Shown in pieces: positions 1 through 9,649 of a stretch of 64,000 nucleotides of DNA. Made by a program: the position numbers and the translations under genes. Under the pieces are notes generated by a model. It worked only from the letters and a program-made list of their open reading frames with translations. It was not told the DNA's origin and searched no databases. Every line of letters begins with the position of its first letter. Position 1 is the stretch's first letter. Source of the DNA: Suillus spraguei (Eukaryota > Basidiomycota > Agaricomycetes > Boletales > Suillaceae); contig JABCPU010000096.1 of assembly GCA_016800925.1 (NCBI GenBank), positions 1 to 64,000 on the forward strand. Direction: 5' to 3'.

Positions 1-360
1 GCGCAGTTTTGACCCGGGACGCAAAAAAAAAGTGGTGTGGGAGCGAGCTGTGGGTCTGTAGAGTAGGATGACAAAAGATGGAGGTCAGGAGTTGCGATAG
101 AAAAAACATGTGGGTGGATTACCTCCCCCTCCCCCTCTAAGCCACCCTAACTGAAGTTTCCGGTTATGGGTCGAGCAGTTTTGACCCGGGAGACGAGAAA
201 AGCGGAGCGGGAGCGAGCTGTGGGTCTGTAGAATACGATGACAAAAGGTCGAGGTCAGGAGGTGCGAGCCAATAAAAGTTATGGGCGGACCTTCTCCTCC
301 CTCTCTAAACCACCCAGACCGAAGTTTAAGGCATAAGTCGCGCAGTTTTGACCCGATCGA
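1..360. repeat. Tandem repeat, about 170 bp unit
   Basis: The string CAGTTTTGACCCG recurs near 4, 176 and 342. It is followed each time by related sequence (GAGCGAGCTGTGGGTCTGTAG, then a GATGACAAAAG block and a pyrimidine-rich stretch ending in CCACCC), giving units of about 166-172 bp. Two units are nearly complete and the third is cut after about 20 bp. I see no credible coding sequence here. Confidence 0.7.
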
Positions 361-1284
361 GCCGTCCGCATATGCGATAGTTTAACGTACCTCTAAACCA
401 TGTCAGCAACGAGTCAACGGCTGAGCGTATGAGAGGGTCTAAAAACAAGTCAGTCGTATTGGGCAACAGAAAAAAAAGTAGAACTATGTAGGGTGAATTT
501 AGAACCAACAAAGCCAAGTGGCACACGATGCACGGACTGAGCCTGCCAGAAACAAAGACAAAATCAAGAAAAAAAGAGAGCAGTGTCGAAAAGAAAAGAA
601 AAACAAAGGAGCACGGATTGGACTCTGAGCACGACCCCAACTAAAGCCAAGGGGGGAAGCGTAACATTGTCCGGCGCCCAAAGAAGGTCGAAAGATCCAA
701 CGGACTGCATCTGAACAGAATCCCATTTAAAAAGAAAATTGGAAACAAATAAATGGACAGACAAACAAACAAAAAGACAAAGAAGGCCAAAGTAATTATT
801 AGGGATGCTCAATTCTAAAATGTTGTTGTCATTTGCGAACCAAACACACGCTAACCGTCGCCAAACCTGTCCTAAACGGGACTTGTACCTAACCCTTACG
901 GCGCGCAGCGCCAACGCTTTCAGTCTTCAAACACACGAGTCCACCACCCGTGTGCCTTCGGCACAGGAAGCAAAAGGAGTGCTTGGCCAAGGCTTCAATC
1001 CTAATAATTATCTTCAATAATGATAATAGGTTTGAAATAAATTATAACTTTGACCAATATTTTGACAGAAGTAAAAGTACCACAGACAACTTTCACACCT
1101 TTCCCCCCTTACTTCTTAGACGAGTCCACTACCCGTTGTACCTTTGGCTCCCTGGCCTAAGGCCACATCCTAATAATTTTGTTTCGCCCTTGGCACCACT
1201 CCTTTTTGGCTTGCCCTCCATTTTTGCTTTGCACTCCTTTGCACTCCTTTTTGCCTTCACTCTCCCTTTTGGCTCCCTGGCCTT
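361..1284. other. Non-coding, low-complexity stretch
   Basis: No gene is supported. The first part is purine-rich (many AAAGAAAA runs). From about 930 two loosely similar blocks occur (CGAGTCCAC(C/T)ACCCGT and ATCCTAATAATT, at roughly 938-1018 and 1121-1180), which look like a degenerate tandem duplication leading into the minisatellite. Open frames here are short and lack any recognisable domain. Confidence 0.5.
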
Positions 1285-3455
1285 GGCTCCATCCTAGTGG
1301 TTTCATCGTTGTTTCATAGTAGTAGTTTCATAGTGGTTTCATAGTAGTAGTTTCGTAGTGGTTTCATCGTTGTTTCATAGTGGTTTCATAGTGGTTTCAT
1401 CGTTGGTTTCATAGTGGTTTCATAATGGTTTCATAGTAGTTTCGTAGTGGTTGTTTTCATAGTAGTTTCGTAGTGGTTGTTTCATAGTAGTTTCATAGTC
1501 GTTTCATAGTCGTTTCATAGTAGTTTCGTAGTAGTAGTTTCATAGTAGTTTCGTAGTGGTTTCATAGTAGTAGTTTCATAGTAGTTTCGTAGTGGTTTCA
1601 TAGTAGTAGTTTCATAGTAGTTTCGTAGTGGTTTCATAGTAGTAGTTTCATAGTGGTTTCATAGTAGTTTCATAGTGGTTTCATAGTAGTAGTTTCATAG
1701 TGGTTTCATAGTGGTTTCATAGTAGTAGTTTCATAGTAGTTTCGTAGTGGTTTCATAGTAGTAGTTTCAATAGTAGTTTCATAGTGGTTTCATAGTGGTT
1801 TCATAGTAGTAGTTTCATAGTGGTTTCATAGTGGTTTCATGGTAGTTTCATAGTGGTTTCATGGTAGTTTCATAGTAGTTTCATAGTGGTTTCATAGTAG
1901 TAGTTTCATAGTAGTTTCATAGTGGTTTCATAGTAGTAGTTTCATAGTAGTTTCATAGTGGTTTCATAGTAGTAGTTTCATAGTAGTCTCATAGTGGTTT
2001 CATAGTGGTTTCATAGTGGTTTCATGGTAGTTTCATAGTAGTTTCATGGTCGTTTCATGGTAGTTTCATAGTAGTTTCATAGTAGTTTCATTTCATGGTG
2101 GTTTCATAGTAGTAGTTTCATAGTAGTTTCATAGTAGTTTCATGGTGGTTTCATAGTAGTAGTTTCATAGTAGTTTTCATAGTGGTTTCATAGTAGTAGT
2201 TTCATAGTGGTTTCATAGTGGTTTCATAGTGGTTTCATAGTAGTAGTTTCATAGTAGTTTCATAGTGGTTTCATGGTAGTTTCATAGTAGTTTCATAGTG
2301 GTTTCATGGTAGTTTCATGGTAGTTTCATAGTGGTTTCATAGTGGTTTCATAGTAGTAGTTTTCATAGTAGTAGTTTCATAGTAATTTCATAGTGGTTTC
2401 ATAGTGGTTTCATAGTGGTTTCATAGTGGTTTCATAGTGGTTTCATGGTAGTTTCATAGTAGTTTCATAGTGGTTTCATGGTAGTTTCATAGTAGTTTCA
2501 TAGTGGTTTCATGGTAGTTTCATAGTAGTTTCATAGTGGTTTCATGGTAGTTTCATAGTAGTTTCATAGTGGTTTCATGGTAGTTTCATAGTAGTTTCAT
2601 AGTGGTTTCATGGTAGTTTCATAGTAGTTTCATAGTGGTTTCATGGTAGTTTCATAGTAGTTTCATAGTGGTTTCATAGTAGTAGTTCATAGTGGTTTCA
2701 TAGTGGTTTCATGGTAGTCTCATAGTGGTTTCATAGTGGTTTCATGGTAGTTTCATAGTGGTTTCATAGTGGTTTCATAGTAGTAGTTCATAGTGGTTTC
2801 ATAGTGGTTTCATGGTAGTCTCATAGTGGTTTCATAGTGGTTTCATGGTAGTTTCATAGTAGTTTCATAGTGGTTTCATAGTAGTAGTTTCATAGTGGTT
2901 TCATAGTGGTTTCATCATCATTTCATAGTGGTTTCATAGTGGTTTCATAGTAGTAGTTTCATAGTGGTTTCATAGTGGTTTCATCGTCATTTCATAGTGG
3001 TTTCATAGTGGTTTCATAGTAGTTTCATAGTGGTTTCATCGTTGTTTCGTAGTGGTTTCATAGTGGTTTCATAGTAGTTTCATAGTAGTTTCATGGTGGT
3101 TGTTTCATAGTGGTTTCATAGTGGTTTCATGGTAGTTTCATAGTAGTTTCATAGTAGTCTCATAGTGGTTTCATAGTGGTTTCATGGTAGTTTCATAGTG
3201 GTTTCATAGTGGTTTCATGGTAGTTTCATAGTAGTTTCATAGTGGTTTCATAGTGGTTTCATAGTGGTTTCATAGTGGTTTCATCGTCGTTTCGTAGTGG
3301 TTTCATAGTCATTTCATAGTAGTTTCATAGTAGTTTCATGGTGGTTTCATAGTGGTTTTATAGTAGTTTTATAGTAGTCTCATAGTAGTAGTTTCATAGT
3401 AGTAGTTTCATAGTGGTTTCATAATAGTTTCATAGTAGTTTCATAGTGGTCTCAT
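1285..3455. repeat. TTTCATAG minisatellite
   Basis: About 2.2 kb is made almost entirely of short units such as GTTTCATAGTG (11 bp) and GTTTCATAGTAGTA (14 bp), with variants TTTCATGGTAG, TTTCGTAG and TTTCATCG. The units differ mainly by gain or loss of a TAG/GTA triplet and by A/G changes. Local higher-order patterns are visible, for example a repeated three-unit block between about 2440 and 2660. There is no coding function; replication slippage is the obvious origin. Confidence 0.95.
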
Positions 3456-4219
3456 AGAACAGCCTCCAGGTTGCCCACCACTGCCTTCACAAACTTCTGT
3501 TGTGCAGTTTTCTGCTTTGTCCAACACTGGTGAGTCATTTGGTCATGTACTAATAAGACAAATATTTAAAAATAACCTTCTGCAGTTCCCCCTGCACCCA
3601 GTCCCTGTGTGCTCCCCTTCAGCATGGCTATGTTGCCCTCCCACCATCCTTGCCTTTTTCTCACTTTGTTGACTGGGAGGCTTGCATGCACCACAACTAC
3701 CACAACCAGTTTCATGCTTGGCTTGAGCACTGGAAGCTCAATGATCCTTACAGTATGACAGCCTGTCAAGAATGTACTCATGCATTTGAGCAGAGGATAC
3801 ATAATCTCTCCAAGGACACTGCAAGGATCCAAAAAAACATTGGAGAGGAGCAAAGAGGAGCGTGAGCATAGGATAAGTAAGGAGCAGAAGAAGTTGCAGA
3901 AGATGGCTGATAGGGAAACACAAAAGGAAAAGTGAAAAGGTGGGAAAAGACTGGTGATTGACTGCACTTTTGCTTATATAAGCTGTGTCAAACAAAGCCA
4001 CATCACAAGACTTGTGAATTTTGACTTGGGGAATTTTCGCATTTTTGCTTACTTAACTGTGGGAACTTTTTTGGATGAAAATCAAAGTTGTAGTAGTTTC
4101 ATAGGGATGCATGTGGTAGGAGATATCATTAGAACAGTGGGACTCTTTGGAAGGGACTCTTAAGGTGCACTCCTTGAAAGCTATAGGGGGAGGGTAGGAG
4201 GGCAAGTACAGGAGTGAAA
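3456..4219 (+). other. Unique island between two minisatellites, with a short ORF
   Basis: This 760 bp stretch separates the forward TTTCATAG array from its inverted counterpart. It contains a plus-strand open frame at 3650-3865 (71 codons) that starts with a hydrophobic/aromatic run, has two Cys in the context TACQEC, and ends in a charged, probably helical segment. I do not recognise the family. The composition is protein-like, so it may be a remnant of a transposon gene, but no catalytic motif is visible. Confidence 0.3.
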
Positions 4220-4475
4220 CTACTATGAAACTTATCATGAAACCTATGACCAACATTGATAAGAAATGTAGTGAAACTCAGTCAATGACATGAAACTGAT
4301 AAGTTTCATAGTGGTTTCACTGATATAATGAGGATGATCAGTGTTGGGGATACACAAGAATCATATAAATGAAACCAGTGTGAAACCAGTGTGAAACCAG
4401 TGTGAAACCAGTGTGAAACCACTATTAAGCCACTATGAATCATGAAACTACTATGAAACTGATCATGAAACCTAT
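4220..4475. repeat. Inverted minisatellite of the TTTCATAG type
   Basis: Here the same motif runs in the opposite sense: GTGAAACTACTATGAAAC and four near-perfect GTGAAACCA units at about 4371-4420, followed by ATGAAACTACTATGAAACTG. The array is the reverse complement of the one ending at 3455, so the two flank the island between them as long inverted repeats. Confidence 0.75.
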
Positions 4476-5015
4476 AAACTACCCCCCCCTGGGGTGGGCA
4501 CGGATTCGGGTAAGAGATGCTGTACTTCCATTTGACCTAAGGCCGATACTGTAAATGATGTTCCTAGTGTTTTTAAGGCCTACAAATCGATTGGTGATGG
4601 TTTCAGACTCTCTGGAAGTCGTTGATATTGAGATTTGTGTTATGAGCGAAAATAGCAGTATTTTGCCTATATCTCCATATCCAAACCGCCGTTTTCTTTA
4701 ATTCTTGGCTCATATCGTTCCTGCATATACCCTCTATGATATGTACCAGCCCAGAAAGAGATATTTTTTTCGAAATTTGAAACCTATTTCTGTTTTGACC
4801 ATATAAGTATGCCGAGGTGGCTTGACCTACCACTTGTTGCGTTGAACACATTGGACTCATTACTGGTTGTTGGATAGTCTGTGCAATTTTATTGGCATGT
4901 GCATGTTTCAACAGCAATATGCTCACCGCTGGAGATTGTTTGCTCATCTGTACTGCTTATGTCTGACTCTTTATTGATTGTTCGATGTCCTGTCCAGGTT
5001 TGGGGTGCAGCTGAT
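4476..5015. other. 3' flank of the recombinase-like gene
   Basis: A C-rich run (ACTACCCCCCCCTGG) closes the minisatellite. Beyond it lies a minus-strand open frame at 4603-4947 (114 codons) without a recognisable domain. It could be a further 3' exon of the gene ending at 5016, because a GTACAG donor and GGACAG acceptor exist between them, but the spliced frame closes quickly, so I do not include it. No RecQ-type helicase is seen here, although related fungal proteins can carry one downstream. Confidence 0.35.
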
Positions 5016-8000
5016 TCATTTAGTTAGCATATGTCTGTACTGAATGTTGGAGTGTTGCTTGCCTTTGGCTTTAGGAGTCTTGTGTGAGTCATCATTTTGT
5101 CCTGGACTGCTGATCTCTCCATAGATGTCATCAAAGTCAATGTCATTGGTAGGAACTGCTGCTGCTGGTTGCTGTGGATGAGCTGTCTGTGCAGCTTTCT
5201 TGATGAGCCCTTCTAGTAATGGCGTGAGCATGTCAACCATCCTGGTTGTTAACCGCTGTTCTAGTCCAGCCATCAGCCTTTCCTCTAGCTTGCGTCCAAT
5301 GCGGTCGGCCATTTCATCCATGTTGATGTCAGTAACCCTGGGAGCTTCAATAGAGGGCGGTTCTGCTGCATGACTTTCTGAACTGCTCTCTTCAAAGTCT
5401 GAGCCAAACCTCCCAGACTTTGCTAGCCGTTTGAAGTGGTGGTGCCTTGCATCAACATATGCTAGTTCCAGGCCACCTGGGACTACATGCATCAGCAGCT
5501 GCCATTTGGTACTAGCTCGAAGAAACTGAGGAAGAAGGTCTTGTTTTACTGATAGCATATCTGGGCTGATGCCATATATTCGGTTCTCTACCCTTCTGCT
5601 ATGACCAGCTTGAAGGGCATCCACTGTGTCTTCATCGTCATTGTCTAATAGCTCCTCGGCAAAAACGACCAAGCTTGCGTTTAAATGCAATGCTGATATG
5701 ACGCCATGAGTTGACACCCAAGTTGAACTCGAGATGGGATATGCTTTCTCTAGCCATTGCAGCTGAGAGCTGGTCTGTAGTGAACAGTTTGTGGTCATTC
5801 ATGAAGATCTGATTTTGGTACAATTCTTTGATCCATGGCTTGTCTGGATAGCAGATGTGTGCAGCAACTTCAGCAAAGGGCCTGGTCAGAGCAAGGTCTT
5901 GGATCATAATATCGGCTGTGACTCCATCAATTGAGTGAGGAATGAGCTTGTCAGATCCAGACAGTGCAGTGCCCTTGTGATATGTGCGGAGCATGGTCAG
6001 ATTTTTTCCCAGTATGACCAGGTTGCGCTGAGACCGTGTCTGTCCATTGTATTAGCGTACGCGTATGCTAATTTGAATGTTGTCCTTACCTTTGTGTTTC
6101 TATAGGTCATGGCTGTGAGTTCTGTGCCACGCCCCGGTGCTCCACTCAGCATCTCACATCTGACTAGTACCAGCTTTTGAAACTCTGCATAGTCTCTTAG
6201 CCACTGCAATAGGGTGCCTTTGTTCCACACCAGCTGTTTTTCGCGTATGGCAGCATATTGACTAAAGACCTCTGGACTGTTGATGAGAGCCTTCAGGAAG
6301 CGGTCCCGATCTGCAAAGCATGTATTTCTGCGGTCGGATAAGAAGCAGTATCCCATGTCTTTATTGCTGGTGTCATCCATCAGATTTTCATAGCGTACGC
6401 GTATGCTAATGCCGGCCAATACTTTTTTCTCCCAGAGGTCCACCAGTTTTGTTTCTGTAGAGGCAAATAGCTCTCTCAGATCATTTAGGTGTACCTTGTC
6501 ACCTTTATACAGCATCTCCGTCCATCTCTTATCATCCACCCACCATACACGAGGTAGACTCATGGTGTTATATGCAATGCTCGATGCTCGATGCTGCAGG
6601 GAGCGTATGCCACTGAAAGGTGAGTTTGTTTTCTCTGTGAACCAAGGCTGAACGGCATCGCAGGCTGCTTCATCATCACCACCATATAACTCAGCACTGA
6701 GAATTTTCAGCTGCTTTAGACAGGCAAGCCGCATGCAATACTCCAGTCGGGCCATGGTAGGAGTGACTAGCACTGGTTCTTTATGTTGACCATTGGCGTT
6801 CAAAGTATACAAAGCCATGAATCGCTCTGTTGGACAGGGAATCATGTTGTCTTTCTTCTTGCTCCACTTGACCATCCAGATCATGACCAGTACCACATGT
6901 ATCTTCTCTGTGGTATTTTCCTTCTCCGTCAGTGCCAGTTCAAGTGATTGAAGTGCAACCGTGAGATCATGCGACATTGGAATCTCATAGTCATTGCCTC
7001 CATCAGTCCTCAGGAGCATGGCTAAGAGACCGATGGTAGATCGAATGTATGATTGCATTGTTGTAGCTTCTTGATGGCGATGAAGAGGTGTGTTGTTGAT
7101 TCCACTATGAATTGGTGAATTTACCATACGCGTATGCTAAATAAAACAACTGACTTTTTCAATGGATCAGGAGAGTTGAGGCGCTGTAGTATCAATTCTT
7201 CTGTAGTATCCAACATGACTAGCGTGCTTTCAAAATATTGCTCCACTGCAAGTGTAAGGTCAGGCATGATAGGATCATCTGCCTTTGGAATCTCTACAAG
7301 CTTCCTCAGAGTTGCAGGATCATGACCAGCTGTATGTTCATGCCACTTGGTGCTCAATAGCCAAGGGCTCACCATACGGTTGTCTTGTAGCACTTCCTCT
7401 ACCCTGGTCACCTCAGCCATCTCTTTTCTCATCCTATCTATCACTTCTTGATGATCACAAAACATGTTCTTTGTATCAGCGACCCTCCAAAATCGCCTTT
7501 GTGCACCCTTGTTGAGCTGCTGCATTTTGCAGGGCATCCATTGCTTGGGTGTTGGGATAGATCGGTGTTCTGCACGATGATGATCCTCCATATGTGCTTT
7601 CGAGCTGCATGCATAGATGCATGAGTCACAAGCAAGGCCATCTCTAACCCGAAGACCTTTATAAGGACTGTGATGTATTCCTCCAGCTATAAAGCTCGGT
7701 AGAGTTGCAGGAACCTTCATGTCAACCACAGCTTGACAGTACTGAGTGCTGCTTAGTTTTATTCGATGATGCTTGTTTGCGATATGACCAGGCATATCAT
7801 TGGGAAGTAAAGCGATTTGACAGATCTGGCAGCAGACCATATTGAGCTCAGCATCTACAACAATGTTGATGGTGTCCAAATATGAATGATGAAGCAGTCC
7901 ATCCTTTGATCTGAGCTGATTATTGTGAGTGTGCGGTGGTTGTGTTACTCACTTGATTGTCTTGCTGGATGACTGGTGTCATAGGTTCCCTTGATCTGGG

Positions 8001-9145
8001 CTGCAATAAATGTGAGTTGATTATCACACATGCATGAGTCTTTGCTCTCACTTCGTCATCTTCTTGGATAGTCGAGTTCAATGTCTGTACTTGATATTCT
8101 ATGCCTAGTGCTCGGTCAATATTGAAGGGCTGGTTCTTGTATGAGTAGACTGTTGTGTATATATATTGGCTGGTACACTTACTTCTTCCACATGTTGATC
8201 TACGTCCATTGGTTGATCAGTATAGAGAGGCTGTCAATGGTGGTTAGCCAGTATATATATGTATTGATGTCTGTACTCACTTCAGTCTCTGTCATCTCAA
8301 TATCATTTGTTTTTTTTTCTGTGATGCAACAGAAAATGTTGCTTTTTTTGCATGTTCTGTTGATTGTGATGAGAGACGATTTTGGCATAATGCATGCTGA
8401 TTACTTTGTTGGATACTATTTTCTGTGATGGGTGATTCTGTGAATTGTGATAAGTCATGATTTTAGCATACACGTATGCTAATTACTTTGTCAGAGCCTG
8501 ATTGCTGTGGTGGATTATTCTGTAGATTGTGATAAGTACTCATTTTAGCATACACGTATGCTAATTGCCTGTATAGAAGCTGATTGTTGTGGTGGGTCAT
8601 TCTGGAAATTGTGATGAGTTGTCATTTTAGCATACGCGTATGCTAATTACCTTGTCAGAAGCTGATTGCTGTGGTGGGTCATTCTATGGATTGTTATGAG
8701 TGGTGATTTTAGCATACACGTATGCTAATTACCTTGTCAGAGCCTGATTGCTGTGGTGGATCAGTCTGTAGATTGTGATAAGCGGTGATTTTAGCATACA
8801 TGTATGCTAATTACCTGGTCAGAGCCTGGTTGCTGTGGTGGATCATTCTGTAGATTATGATAAGAGATAATTTTAGCATACATGTATGTTAATTACCTTG
8901 CCAACCCAATGAGACTTTGTACTTTTAAAGTGCTTCTTTAGAGTCTCCAAAGTAGCATAGGCTTTTCTTCCATCTCTGCATCCAGAATCAGAACAATGGC
9001 AGGGAAATTTACCCTCAGCATTTTTGTAGACAGTTATCTCTTGGTCATTATATCTGAAAGTCTCAATGTCCTTCAAGCATTTCTTGCTGTGGTTGTTGTA
9101 ATCTTTGGTACTGAACTGAGTAGAGCAATTGATGCAGGTAGGCAT
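5016..9145 (-). CDS. OrsD-like zinc-finger / tyrosine-recombinase-like protein (one frameshift)
   Basis: Four exons are proposed: 9145-8897, about 7915-7155, 7104-6090 and 6039-5016. Exon 1 starts MPTCINC and holds two Cys/His finger-like motifs. Exon 2 holds two C2H2 fingers (CCQIC..H..H and CDSC..H..H), as in OrsD/DUF3505-type fungal proteins. The C-terminal half contains, in order, GAPGRGTEL (box I Arg), a GSDKLIPH strand (candidate Lys), NSWRHISIAF (Arg-His box) and AGHSRRVENRIYG, which has the exact GH-x8-Y spacing of tyrosine recombinases. Introns 2 (7105-7154) and 3 (6040-6089) are 50 nt each; intron 1 is about 980 nt and full of repeats. A run of five T (A5 at 5661-5665 on +) shifts the frame between the Arg-His box and the GH..Y box. 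One T fewer would keep the frame, so it is either a young pseudogene or a sequencing error. The recombinase role is inferred from motifs. Confidence 0.7.
6040..6089 (-). other. 50-nt intron containing the palindrome
   Basis: Reads GTAAGG at the donor and GGACAG at the acceptor. Removing it restores the family-like continuity from YRNTK to TRSQRNLVILG. The palindrome copy TTAGCATACGCGTACGCTAAT fills its centre and supplies the only good branch-point match, GCTAAT. Confidence 0.8.
7105..7154 (-). other. 50-nt intron containing the palindrome
   Basis: Donor GTCAGT, acceptor TTCATAG. Splicing joins the end of exon 2 (SPDPLK) to a GINNTP segment in frame. A copy of the palindrome (TTAGCATACGCGTATGG) lies inside and is altered at its 3' end. 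Confidence 0.7.
8455..8896. repeat. Six-copy 82-bp tandem repeat in intron 1
   Basis: The palindrome core AGCATAC(A/G)(C/T)GTATG starts at 8465, 8547, 8629, 8711, 8793 and 8875, exactly 82 bp apart. Each unit reads, on the minus strand, CAAGGTAATTAGCATAC or a close variant, so the 5' splice site of exon 1 (GGCAAG|GTAATT) is itself part of the repeat and has been copied along the intron. The remainder of the unit (GATTGCTGTGGTGGATCATTC and GATTGTGATAAG on +) is well conserved. Confidence 0.9.
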
Positions 9146-9649
9146 GATAAGTGATCAGATGGATGATGGTGGTAGTAGATGAAGGAGTATTTGATGATGA
9201 TGTTAATGTGCAGTTGTGGTCCTGTGTTTGTACTGAACTGAATCTTATTTACAAATGGAGATACTTGCTTGATTAGGAAAGTCTATGCTGTGTCATGTTT
9301 TAATATCAACAACTCAAGTGTTACTTTATATTTGGCTTACTGAGATGATGTATTTGAAATTTATGAGATCATAGAGACTCTCTGACAAGAACTATAGCTG
9401 TGGTACTTGTATTTCTATTTCTTGACAAAAATCAGTAAATATACATCTGTTGTCATATCTTGCATGTTCTATAGAGACACACTCCTTAATAAGTCATGTG
9501 ATGGTAATGTTTGTCTATCTGAAGGTAGATATATATGTATGCTGATTGCAAATATTTGTCATACCATGAGTGCACACTCTCTTGTTGGCTGTGCGCATTG
9601 GTGCGCACACTGTGATTGGCATGCGCATCAATGCGCATTGATCATGTGT
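9146..9649. promoter_or_regulatory. Upstream region of the recombinase-like gene
   Basis: About 500 bp between the ATG at 9145 and the first satellite monomer. It is AT-rich and contains no convincing gene. No specific promoter element is certain; the position makes it the likely promoter of the minus-strand gene. Confidence 0.35.

Noticed and set aside
1..1285. Telomere end of a chromosome
   Set aside because: No TTAGGG/CCCTAA array is present. The subtelomeric idea rests only on the repeats and the OrsD-type gene, so I mention it as possible and do not call it.
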